From: Alnus glutinosa
Lineage: Eukaryota > Streptophyta > Magnoliopsida > Fagales > Betulaceae
Reading direction: 5' to 3'
Length of the DNA: 64,000 nucleotides
NCBI RefSeq assembly: GCF_958979055.1
Contig: NC_084897.1
Location: 25,075,628-25,139,627 of the forward strand
Part shown: one piece after another, positions 10,567 to 21,100 of the stretch
How the letters are laid out: each line of letters opens with the position of its first letter
Position numbering within the stretch: the first letter of the stretch is position 1
Program-made: the position numbers and the translations under genes
The notes under the pieces: model-generated
Told to the model about the DNA's origin: nothing
Databases searched by the model: none
What the model saw: the letters and a program-made list of their open reading frames with translations, nothing else

Positions 10567-11514
10567 CTAGCGCCTAACTGTATAAACGAACTTGGACTTC
10601 AAAACTTTGTCAAGGCTCTCTTTCTCAGACTCTGTGCCATTCACTTTTATGGAATTTCTGATCTCCTGGCCAGTGTTTCCCGGAGACCCTCCCTTCGTCT
10701 TTTGAAGACGGATCTCGTACTCTTTAAGAGTAAATACCGGCCGCTGCTGAACCTCCCTCTTCTTCTTCTTCTCTTCCAAAGAGTTCTTCTCTTTGTTGGA
10801 AGGACTCTCTTTTCCCTTGTAAGCATTGGCTGCTCTGTTTTCTTCATTGGAATTCTTCTTCTCCTCCCTCGGCTCCTCATCACCACCATTACTCTGAACT
10901 TCCTTCCCAGATTCTTGATTGGCCACAAGCGCTCCAGCTTGAGTCTCCTCCGCCAAGCCAATCTTATTATCACTGAATACACTTCTTCCACCGTTGCGTC
11001 TTCCCCTACTACATACCATCTGGAATCCCTCTTCATCAAGTACTGATCCTCCATGGTTGTTCTCCTCAACATTCCTCCTCCCATTACCACCGTTGGCCCT
11101 TCTGTAATACCCTCGATTATTACCATTAACCCGGCCACCCGTCCGCTCTCCATTACTCCTCTGATGCCCACCGTCGTGTTTTTGAGCGGCGGCACCGTTT
11201 GACGGCACCGTTTTACCATGTTGGGGGGCTTCTTCCTCGGGCTTCTCTTTTCTGAAAACGATTTGTGACCGTATGACAGACCGTGGAAGAACAAGACGCT
11301 TCGCTCGAAGAAACTCCGTATTTTGTAGATCACGAGCACGAGACTGCTCTTTCTTCTTCTCCTCCTCCTTATTCTGCTGAGACTGTTTCTTCTTCTCCGT
11401 CGCCTCCACCTTCTTCTGCTCCTCCCTCACCGCCACAGCGACCTCAATGTCATGGCTACCATCCTCTACGTCGTCGTTCAAAAGAGCGAACAAGTTGGCT
11501 GGAGGAGTAGTCAT
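10567..11514 (-). CDS. Divergent Stm1/HABP4 (SERBP1-like) RNA-binding protein
   Basis: Single intronless frame of 315 aa. The ATG at 11514 is chosen because the four codons upstream in the open frame begin with GTG. The N-terminus NLFALLNDDVED matches the opening of the Stm1/HABP4 family (PFDLLGNDVED type). The middle has Arg/Gly/Asn-rich segments (RANGGNGRR, GRRNGGR) and the C-terminal part has FTLKEYEIRLQ, resembling the TLDEYE motif of the HABP4/PAI-RBP1 domain. The protein is highly charged and predicted disordered. Family members bind RNA and ribosomes and include plant RGG-A proteins. After the TLKEYE motif the usual EKRKAL stretch is absent and the protein ends VYTVRR, so the C-terminus is divergent or shortened. 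A telo-box 40 bp upstream fits a translation-related gene. Function is inferred from short motifs only. Confidence 0.68.
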   Translation of the reverse strand: MTTPPANLFALLNDDVEDGSHDIEVAVAVREEQKKVEATEKKKQSQQNKEEEKKKEQSRARDLQNTEFLRAKRLVLPRSVIRSQIVFRKEKPEEEAPQHGKTVPSNGAAAQKHDGGHQRSNGERTGGRVNGNNRGYYRRANGGNGRRNVEENNHGGSVLDEEGFQMVCSRGRRNGGRSVFSDNKIGLAEETQAGALVANQESGKEVQSNGGDEEPREEKKNSNEENRAANAYKGKESPSNKEKNSLEEKKKKREVQQRPVFTLKEYEIRLQKTKGGSPGNTGQEIRNSIKVNGTESEKESLDKVLKSKFVYTVRR

Positions 11515-11553
11515 GGTGTTGAACACACAAAACCCTAGGCGGTAGCCCTAGGG

Positions 11554-11562
11554 TTAGGGTTT
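11554..11562 (-). promoter_or_regulatory. Telo-box (AAACCCTAA on the minus strand)
   Basis: TTAGGGTTT on the plus strand, that is AAACCCTAA facing the gene starting at 11514, within a larger AACCCTA-rich stretch at 11528-11562. In plants this motif is common near the 5' ends of ribosomal-protein and translation-factor genes, which fits the Stm1/HABP4 call. Confidence 0.6.
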
Positions 11563-12641
11563 AGTGTGTAACCTAAGGCTAGCATGTCATATATATACAA
11601 CGTAACCACGCCCATAAATCCTTGGGGCGGAAGAAACCCTCCTTGGGGTCGAAGAAACCCTCTCTTGTTTATTCATCAAAAAAAAAAAACCCTCTCTTGT
11701 TGCCTTGTTCGAAAAGAAAGATAAGAGGGAGATTTATTTTACAAACGGAAAATATCTTAAATTCATTTAAAAAGAAAATATCCTCAAGCGGCAGCTAGCT
11801 AGGGTTTTGCTTTAGTTATTCTTTTATTTTCTTTATTTTTAGGAATTAGTTATTAAACTTTCTTACTTAAGAGATTAATTAGCTTTTGTGATATTATATT
11901 TTTCATTATTTATATTTCCTTATTTTCAGGATTTATTTAGTATTTTTCCTTAGTTACGAGTCAACAAGCTAGAGTGTTGAGTTATTCCTTATAAATAGGC
12001 ATGTTTTGAATGACATAGTATTATTGTTACTCTAATCATATATATATATATATCAATAGGAAGAGAACCTATAATCATGACAAGTGGCATCTTATACAGT
12101 TGATAAGTATACCTATTTTATAGAATCAAAATAACTGCCTCTTATTTAGTTTACTTTTCCTACAAAATAACTGCATCATAACTGTTTGTGAAACAAATAT
12201 TTGAAACAAGTTGAACCGTTTGTTATTGGGTTGTTTTGTGTTTTTATGACAGTTTGCTCTGTGCTTGCATTAATTCAGTCATTGGTTGTCACCCAAAATA
12301 TGTGACCGATTCTTTGTTCAAGTAAATGTTTATATCAATGCATATGCATCATTCTGTTGGCTGGATTTGTATATTAGTAACTGTCTGTAGTTGTGTGAGT
12401 CTTTTTGACTCATGTTGGTTGACGGTTGTACACCCTTGAGGTGGTTGATTATATTCACCTTTATGGTGTGTTGTGTTGTATTGTTGTTTCCAGCAATGAA
12501 AGAGTTGACTTTCCCTTAAAAAAAGAAGGAAAAAAAAAAAAAAAAAAGTTGAATTGTTTGCAAAAAAGCAGGTAAAAAGATGGAAAACTGAAAAAGAGAA
12601 ACGTGCGTTTTGGCAGAGAGAGACCAACCTTTTTTTTTTTT
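11563..12641. other. Intergenic AT-rich region
   Basis: No gene supported. Contains a short duplicated phrase (accctcTCTTGTT at about 11660 and 11692), an (AT) run at about 12039-12052, and A tracts near 12528-12547 and T tracts near 12630-12641, next to the element that starts at 12642. Confidence 0.5.
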
Positions 12642-12845
12642 TGGAAAAATACAATTTAGCCCCCCAACTACCATCGATTCTCCAGATGGTACCCCAAACT
12701 ACCAAAGCTTGGATTTTGGCCTCTCAAATTACCAACTACTTGTTTTTTGGCCCCCTCCGTCAATTTGTTCCGTCTAAGTGGATGGAAAGAGTGTCGCGTG
12801 CGTGGCATATGACTCTTTTAAGCCAAAAGCCCAAAAATGCCATTA
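12642..12845 (+). repeat. Left terminal inverted repeat of the Pack-MULE-like element
   Basis: About 204 bp, estimated 85-90 percent identical by eye to the reverse complement of 14820-15023. Includes ccatcgattctc, accccaaactaccaaagctt and cgtctaagtggatggaaag. Confidence 0.85.
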
Positions 12846-12854
12846 TCTCCCCTC

Positions 12855-13184
12855 TCATGCGTGCTCCATGCAAACCCCAATAGACCCATCGTCTCTCCCT
12901 CGCCTCCGATCGTCCAACTTCTTTTTTCCGACGATGGCTTCCAACAAAAGCATTCCGAACCAAAACATGTCCCCTTGCTTGCCAGCAAAGGCCGATTTAC
13001 CCTTACCCAGAAAGAAAAGGAAACCGTAATCACCCAATACAGCTTGATAATTAACGTCGAGGAAGACGTTGGTCGTCTTTAAGTTTCCATGAGCGAGTCC
13101 TTTTGAGTGGAGGAAACACAGTGCCTCGGTATTCTCTTTGATGAGTTTGAGTCGCCGACACGATGATCGTCTCCCGGTTGTCAC
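12855..13184 (-). pseudogene. Captured receptor-like kinase fragment
   Basis: Minus-strand frame reading ALCFLHSKGLAHGNLKTTNV, then FLDVNYQAVLGDYGF and FGMLLLEAIVG. These correspond to the kinase catalytic loop, the DFG region (here DYG) and subdomain IX of plant receptor-like kinases. The HRD aspartate position reads HGNLK, as in atypical receptor kinases. Only about 100 residues of a ~300-residue domain remain and the activation segment looks rearranged, so this is a gene fragment carried by the surrounding element, not a working kinase. Confidence 0.75.
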
Positions 13185-14819
13185 AACATTATACCTCTAA
13201 AATACCTCCTTTTAACTTTTAAGGGATTCCCGTACGTATTATACCTCTAACTAGTAACTATCAATATTGCAGTTCATGTTTAGCTTTGTGGCGCTGGGTA
13301 TGATGCTGCTTTTCCCATTTCACCGGAATAGGGTGCTCCAGAGTCTGGGGTTGGTGCTTCAACGTGGTATTCTACTATTCTCTTTTGGCTCTGTTCCTGG
13401 ACTTCCATGCAAAGAATTATGCCATTGCTAGCCCCAAGACTACCAAGAATGACTATAAACTGTCATGATCAGCATATATGCATGGATAGTCAATCTCTTT
13501 TATCTCCTACTTTGCTTTCTCGACCCAAATCCTCGCTTGCCCTGAATGCCAAACACTTGCCTTTCCCCTGTCCATTGATCGATTTTGCCTCAGACGATCT
13601 GCACCATTCGAGCTCTCTATAAGAAGGGACAAGCGCCGAGTATCATTGCAAAAGAAGAAAAACCAAAAGCCTCTTGCTTGTTGAACTCTTGTGAAACCTC
13701 TCCTTCCTAGTTAGTGCAGTGAAATCCGTAGAACACTCTCTCTTCTCTTGCTTCTCTACCGACCATAACAAAGGAAAAATCCAGAAAAACCATCCTCTTC
13801 TCCTCAAACAGCACTGGATCGAAAAACAGAGCATCCATCTTTCTCAATTCTGTTCCGGTTTTGTGAAGAGGAAAACACCTTCTCCTCCATTTTGTTCTCA
13901 CGGGTTGCACCTTATTTGCTAGAAAAAAATGGTGGCAGAAACTCAGCAGAAAACCTTCCTAATAACTTGCAAAATCCTCACCTAAAACACTAATGGGTCC
14001 GTGAAATACCCTCCCTCGCCTCTCCTCTATGGGTGTTCGGTTTGTGGAAAGAAAAAGAAAAGGAAACTCTAAGAACAGATCCTAAAACTATTTAGTCAGT
14101 GGCTCTTCGAAGGAGAAAACAAAATAGGAAGTACACCCCCTGTTTTCACACAACTTCGGTAAGCATCTCTTCTTCAAAGGTTTCACTTCCTTTTTGTTAG
14201 CTTATTCTTTTGAATGCTTTGTTAGTAGTGGCAGAAGAGAAGGGCTTACTCTTTTTGAAAACCGTTAATGTCTCTCTCTTTTTCTACCAAGCAAAAGCTC
14301 TCATTTACACTCTTCTTGCTCTTCTTTGTGCAACCGGTTAGTAGCCAAGAAAAGAGAAAATAAAATTTTGGATAGAAGCCTCACCTTGCTCGGTCACTAA
14401 GAAGCTTTTTCTCCCTTCGGTAAGCCACGATTAGAGAGAAGAGCCCAACAGGAACATCAAAGCAGAAAACACCATTAGAATTGTCGGCACTCCAAAACCC
14501 ACTTCCCATCCCAAGTGGTCTTGGATATACACAATGGCAGTCAAAGCCAGAACTATAGAAATTCAAACCGATACATGAGTCCAATTGGTCTGCACCAAAT
14601 GCCATGGAACATGGTCTAACGCAGCCAGATCACCAGGACATGAGCCAGAAAGAAGGGAGCAAGACAAAGAGTTGGGTAGAAACCAGAGGTTTCTCTGACA
14701 AGTCCATCCTCATCGGCTGGGAGGCCACAGACTTTAAGGAGAGGGGTATTTTCGGGTGAGGAGATTGGTATTTCAAAGTGTAAGGAGAAGGGCAAAATGG
14801 GATTTTCAAAATGTAAAGA

Positions 14820-15023
14820 GAGGGCATTTTTGGACTTTTGAGCTAAAAGAGTCATGTGCCGCGCACGTGACTCACTTTCCATCCACTTAAACGGCACAAA
14901 CTGACGGAAGGGGTCAAAAAACAAGCAGTTGGTAATTTGGGGGGCCGGAATCCAAGCTTTGGTAGTTTGGGGTGCCATCCAGAGAATCGATGGTAGTTGG
15001 GGGGGTTAAATTGTATTTTTCCA
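14820..15023 (-). repeat. Right terminal inverted repeat of the Pack-MULE-like element
   Basis: Reverse-complement partner of 12642-12845, ending ...GTATTTTTCCA at 15013-15023. Confidence 0.85.
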
Positions 15024-15633
15024 TTTTTTTTTTGCTGGAACATTCAACTCCCTCTATGGAAACAAAGGACATTTTCCTCATGGAGTTAATTTCCAACGCC
15101 TCTGAAGTAAGATTGTGTTTTGTGAACCACATTCTTATGTGTAATTATTATAACGATTTAATGTTAATTATGCAAAATCATTCTACTTTTCAATTTCAGG
15201 CATCGGACAAGATTAGGTTGGTCGAGGAATGTTATAGTATCCCCTGTGTTTTTCTAGTGTTCTCTTGAAATGGCATAAACGTAATTTTTTTATTGAAAAA
15301 TTGCATCTATGCCATCCAAAAGGACATAGATGTAATTTTTTAATTACATCTATGTTATTTCAGAAGAACACCAGAAAAACACGAGAAGATGCTCTAGTAT
15401 TTTTCTAGGTTCATTTCTCTCTCAAAAAAAAGAGATTTTGGGCGAGGAGATCGATAACACCAAGCTTGAATTATAGTCCGCTTGGTTCAGCAATTTCAAA
15501 ATGTGCAAATTTTGGTAAATTGTGGTTTAGTATTTAAATTGGAGTTTGACCTTTCAAATAGTTGCTATTGTTTTCAAATTTCTGCTATTTTTTAAAATGA
15601 ACTTTGACCTACTATATTGCACTCTTAAGATTC
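15024..15633. other. Spacer between the Pack-MULE-like element and the Helitron remnant
   Basis: AT-rich; contains an imperfect inverted repeat at about 15230-15400 (ccctgtgtttttctagtgttctc against gaacaccagaaaaacacgagaag, with gatgtaattttttaattacatc at its centre), probably another small MITE. No gene seen. Confidence 0.45.
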
Positions 15634-16172
15634 GTTTGGGTTTGTGATTATTGTGGTGCAATAGTTTGGTAGGAAGAGAGAACAATAAAATCTAGAAGGT
15701 CTACTATTGCTAGTCCTAAATTTAGCATGTGTTGTATGGATGGCATAGTGTATTGCATTTGCTTAAGAAACTACATGCTATTCTTCAAGAATTGCTAAAT
15801 CCAACTAGCGACCAGCATTCAAAAAAATTTAAGGCACAAATTAGAAGTTATAACGCCATGTTTGCTATGACATCAATGGGTGGGAAAATAGATCATAGAA
15901 TTAATATTGATTGAAGAAGTCCTTATATTTTCAAACTTAATAATCCAAACCACCATAGAATTGGAACACTACTCCCAGCTGATGGCCCAAGTCCCAGTTT
16001 TGCACAATTATATTTCTATGATACTGAAAATAAAGTTTCAAACAAAATTAATGTCTTGAATCAATCGGACAATAACCATGATTCATCTATTGTTGATGCC
16101 CTGGTCCAAATACTATATGAATCAAATCTATTGGTGAAGATATTTCGTATGGCTAGATACCGCGCGTTTTAG
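15634..16172 (+). pseudogene. Helitron Rep/helicase N-terminal-domain remnant
   Basis: The upstream frame reads WVCDYCGAIVW-stop-EER, a decayed Cys-containing HCGA..WYEER motif. After a frameshift near 15760 the frame reads FKAQIRSYNAMFAMTSMGGK, IDHRINID, an in-frame TGA at 15912-15914, RSPYIFKLNN, HHRIGTLLPADG, PSFAQLYFYDTENKVSNKIN, ending VKIFRMARYR and a stop. This is the conserved helitron-like N-terminal domain (IRSYN..FAFTS.GGK, HRIGSLLP, AQLYIYDTENE, FRMARD). It has at least three disabling lesions and no Rep catalytic or helicase part. Confidence 0.85.
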
Positions 16173-16608
16173 TGGACCGGGTCATAAAATTTTAATTCAT
16201 AAAATTAAACCAAAAATACATTTTACCCCCTCAAAGGTTGATCACTTTTTGATTTTTACCTCCAATGTTTTAAAAATGACAATATACCATAACAAAATTT
16301 TTGAAATTTTTAATACAGGTTATCCAGTTTGAAAATATTGAATACAAGTTATTGCAATGATGTGAGTGCATTATTTTGTTATTTGTTTTTGTGAATTCTT
16401 ATATTATGTAAAAGGTCTCTTGAATTATCATCTATAAAAATTTAATACATGCGATTTATTTTTATTCTTATTCCTAAATTTTTTTTATTTTGTTTCTTAA
16501 ATTAATTAGCATTTTAATAGAATAACTCAAAACACTTTTTTAAACTATTTTGTACATTATCTATTACTTTTAAAACATAAGCACATAACGCAATTTTAAT
16601 TTGTAAAA

Positions 16609-16637
16609 CCAGCGCAATACGCAGGTTATATGCTAGT
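16609..16637 (+). mobile_element. Candidate Helitron 3' terminus (hairpin plus CTAG|T)
   Basis: CCAGCGCAATACGCAGG (16609-16625) can pair as a decayed GC-rich hairpin, followed seven bases later by CTAG (16633-16636) and T. Plant Helitrons end with a short GC hairpin about ten bases before CTRR and insert between A and T. It lies about 460 bp downstream of the Helitron coding remnant in the correct orientation. Confidence 0.6.
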
Positions 16638-18196
16638 TATTTTAAGAATACATTTTACCCCTTTAAAGTTGGGCATTCTTCTGTCAGAAAAGACAAAATT
16701 TGTTAAATGATGAATAATATTGACAATTTCAAAAACTTCATGGATTGCTAATTTTTAAATATCGAAGCAAAAAAAATTAAAAAAAGCAGTCTTAACTTTA
16801 AAGGGGTCAAATGTATTTTTCTCTTCTCTTAATAAAATTTATTTAAGAGAATATCTCTTTTCCTGATTGATTCCAGATTTTTATTACTTTTCGGCTTTAT
16901 TAGATGCGTCCTTACCCTTTAATTACTGCCTTAATCAATAGAGTTATTTTACAAATTTAGAATGAAACAAATAGATTAAAATAACAAAGAAATATATTTT
17001 CGATAAACAGATGTGATCCGCTATACGATAGAACAGCTAGCTCCAACGCCTCCACATTTATTAATTCCAAATGCAATTGGATTCAAAAAAAAAAAAAATT
17101 GCGATTAGAAATTGTTTGCTAAGATTAATTCTCACATTGTATGTCCTGCACTATATATTCTTACTGAGATGAAGTTTTGCTCCAAATTTAGTTGGAATTT
17201 TTTTTTTTTTTTTAATCCAGTCTATTAAATTGATACGTGATCAAATGCATATGACATTCATTTTTAATTCTTATGTTCATTTTTAATTTATTCAATCTAG
17301 TCTATTAAACTAACATACTTTATAAAATGCATGTCAATTTAATAAAGTGTGTTGAAAGAAATTTTTCCAAAAAAATTTTATACTTTTACTGGTCTGACCT
17401 AATTTTTTTATTTTTTTTTAGATATCTGACCTAAAATTTAAACATATGTTTTGATACAATAATTAAAAGGAGTCGTTTAAAAATATGATAACACCTTTAT
17501 GATGTGTAAACTACGTGGAAAGCTAAGCTTTTAAAATTCTTACATCGACGCTTTAAGAAAAGCACTACTATCTTCTAATTTTATGATGATTTCGATTGTT
17601 TTTCCTGCCAAAAAGAAACCAGCGAAATATAGATATCAAAAAGTGTGTTCTTAAATAAAATAACAACAACGCATAGTTTGAAAATACTTTCTTTATTTAC
17701 AAAAAAATAAAAAAAATGGAGGTTTGAAAACAAATCAAAAGCAAAAGAATTTATTTTTAAAAAATATAATTTTAAAGACTAAACTATGATAAAAATCAAA
17801 TCGTAATTTTATCAACGCTTAACTACATTTTGAAATTGATATTTTTTAAACAGTACATTTTGATTTTGAAGCTGCAAAACCAAATAGACCCCAAGACCAA
17901 TAATCATCAGAGAAAGCATGAACGATTAAAGTGTCTCATATCCGAACTCATACAAAGTTACTCTCACAGTCAACAGAGACACGAGTTTGTTTGTTTGTCC
18001 CCTTTTGCTTGAAACATAAAATGTCAATCTTCCTTTACAAATACCAGGCATTGCCAATTTACACAAGTTATTGAGCATTTTGGACAAAATCCCGGTTCAG
18101 AATGCTTCTTTTCTCTGTCTTCATCTTCCTTTGAGAAGGCGAGCCATCTACTCTAATTTCTTGAGCAACCAATGAAGGAAGAAGATGCTGTGATTA
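16638..18196. other. AT-rich intergenic region; right part holds the UBC 3' UTR
   Basis: Long A and T tracts, no coding signal. The last 100-200 bases before 18197 should include the 3' UTR of the minus-strand E2 gene. Confidence 0.5.
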
Positions 18197-21100
18197 TTAC
18201 ACTTTATCATCATGGAACCACCATCTGGTCTCCTTGGGAGATCTGCCATTTTTACAGTTCTTTACATAGCGGTCATTATCTTCAGGTCGTTGCTGCAAAG
18301 CAAGGTCAAGACAACACAAGTTTAGATTCGAAACCAATAAAGATGCTTGCCCATATATCATTCACCAAGACAACGGTTGCTTATTCTCTGGTTTGAACAA
18401 TTTAGCAGAATCACTGATATACTCTCAAAAATCAGTAAACCAACAGTAGCACACTAAATCTAACACCGACTCGGAAACTTGGGGAACCGGAATATCCTAA
18501 AAGTTAGAAAAACAAATAATTAGGCCCAAACCTTCACAGTTGAGCTTGATAGCATGGACAGAATGCTGATGCAGATAGAACTAACAGTCATGGCTGGGGA
18601 CCATGAGTCGTACAAAATATCTACAAAATGCCACATTCAATGTAGTACATTAATGTTAGTTTTGCTGCAAAGGTAATCAACTGCACATTTTATTCAAGGC
18701 AATCAAACTTGGGTAAAGTTCACAAGGGAAGAAGAATGAGTACCATGGGCACTAAAAAGCCATATACACAAAGAACGAAAACCTCCACAGGAAAGGTCTT
18801 TTTAAACATAATTTCACCAAAGGGGGAAAAATATATATATTCATTGCTTTAAACTCTCTGCACATGCCTGTGCGCACCATACATATTCATTGCTTTAGGA
18901 AGTAGAATAATCAAGAATACCATGTTTCATTTAGGACTGGGCAAATGCCCAACCGGCCAACCAATCCGACCAGAAATGGGCCGAAACCAGTCAGTTTCCA
19001 GCATAGGTGCAGTTGGTGTTGGGTAGGAAAATAGAAAAAGTGACATGGTCAATTGAAGGTTGGCTGGTGAGTTGGAAGCCCAGCCATTACAGATCCAACC
19101 AACGGTGGTGGTATAAATATGTATTTTGCCCAAGCCCAACCCTAGCTGCCGCCCTCTCTTTGCCTATTCCCCCTTGCACCCCCAACCTCTCTTGCTCTAC
19201 TTCTCCCTCTCTCTGGACAAACCCTCAATTTCTCTCTATAATTGGGTTTTGAACTTTGATTCCATTGGTGGATTTTTTTTTATTTTCTATTTTTTTTTCC
19301 CTTTTGTAAGAGCAAGTGAAGCAAGAGAAGTGACCTAGGCACCCAGTAAACCTCTGCGGGGTGGGTGAAAAGGTGAAGCCATGTCGTGGGCAAGCCCCCT
19401 CCAACTTATAAGAAAGTCAGCTCTCTCTCTCTCTCTGCGCAACTCTAAGCTATGTGAGAGAATTTCCGCTTATAGCCATTTCAGATTTGATCTCTTTGAC
19501 CTGATCTGAAGAAGAAGAAGAAAAAAAAGAGAAAATAATCCTCTGCTGAACAAGCAAAAATCCCCCCCAGGCGCTCCTCTTCTCACACCCCAAACCAACC
19601 AGCAAACGGACACCTGACGATGTCTGTGGGGTTCGACAATCATCCCCTGAACAATCTTTTGGGGGGCGATTTCCGGTGGACACCCATGGGTTCGGCAACA
19701 CCCATCAGTTCGGCCAATGGAAATAGCCAAAAACTGACTAAGGGGGTCTGTAACCTGCCCTAGTTTCATTAGGAGATATCATAGTTCATCACTATTTCCA
19801 AACACATGGGTTATAGTAAACAGCAAATATCAACAGCCAAAGAGAAATTATGATTTTGAAGTCCCACCAAAGACAACTTCAAGGTTCCCAGCATAATTAC
19901 AAGAGATATTAATATTCAAAAGGTGGCAGTAAATTCTAGACAAAATTAAACACAAATGTAAACCTACCAATTCAAAACTGAACTCAACTCAGAAAACCAT
20001 TTTGGAAAACTGAAACCATCTTTATGTTCATATTTTGAATGTCAACAACAGGAAGAATAATAACATTTAAAAATTAAGGACATTTAAAACTTTCTCCTGG
20101 TTGAAAAGTTATCATATGGCACATGTAATATACTTCACTTGCTTATTGCTACATGAAGTTAAACATAATGACATCTGGAACTGATTGATTTAAGCAGCAG
20201 ATATCTTAACAGATATAAAGCCAACTAGCACTACTCTTATTTCTACATAAGCTTCAACCTTGGTATATATCCATAAATGCAAAGCAATTCAAACCAGAAT
20301 TTCAATCTACTTCTTTTTTCTTTATTCCCCAAATTTTTGGCTGCATATCGGAGGCCTGTCGATATAATTCCAATTATGACCTACGTTTAAACAGAGCCCA
20401 ACACACACACACACAGAGACATGCGGGCCTGGCCCTTTTTGTGTATGGGGTGGAATGGGGAGGGGGGGAGGGGGCACTAAGTACAAAACCCATGATGGCC
20501 TAAATACATTACTCAGAAATCTTGCAAAATGACCCCAAGGATTTAAATGAAGTGCAGAATTACAATTTCACCTCTCCCTGTTTGATGCCAGTCAAAAATT
20601 CAAGGTAGAATTTCTTATAGTTCCAATTACTTTTTTCTTTTTTTTTTTGTTGATAAGTAAGAGAAATATCATTAAAAAGCGCAAAGCGCAATCAAGTACA
20701 CATGAAGTATACAAGAAAGGCATATAAGAGGAAGAAGAATACAAAACAAAGAAATCATTAAAACTAAACACTAAAGGTGCGAGGAACGCAGCCGACCAAG
20801 AGTACAAAGAATGAAAGAAAAATGAAATGAGTTCCTCAATGGTTCTTTCTGTCCTCGAACTATCTATCATTCTGTTTCCTCCACAAGAACCACAAAAGGC
20901 AACAAGGGACCATCTTCCACACGACCGCACTCCGAGAGCGACCACCCGTCCACCAGCAAGCGAATAAATCTACCACCCGAAGAGGCATAACCCAAGACAG
21001 ACTGAAGCGACTAAAGATGGCATTCCATAGAGCCCATGCAACATCGCAATGGAGAAGAAGGTGATCCACAGACTCCCCATTCATTTTGCACATACAACAT

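Larger units (their letters stand above)
12642..15023. mobile_element. Pack-MULE-like element with long terminal inverted repeats
   Basis: 2382 bp bounded by inverted repeats of about 204 bp that both begin TGGAAAAATACAATTTA. No transposase frame is visible. The interior carries a kinase fragment (12855-13184) and other GC-richer, gene-like but undecoded sequence (about 13400-14700). Both flanks are T runs (12630-12641 and 15024-15033), which could be a 9-10 bp poly-T target duplication as expected for Mutator-like elements, but homopolymers cannot prove it. Long inverted repeats plus a host gene fragment without transposase is the definition of a Pack-MULE. Confidence 0.75.

Noticed and set aside
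10495..11046. 183-aa plus-strand ORF
   Set aside because: Antisense shadow of the Stm1/HABP4-like frame; Leu-rich by reverse complement of Lys/Glu codons.
12554..12883. 109-aa ORF at the left end of the Pack-MULE-like element
   Set aside because: Lies in the terminal inverted repeat and has an equivalent at the right end (14616-14978).
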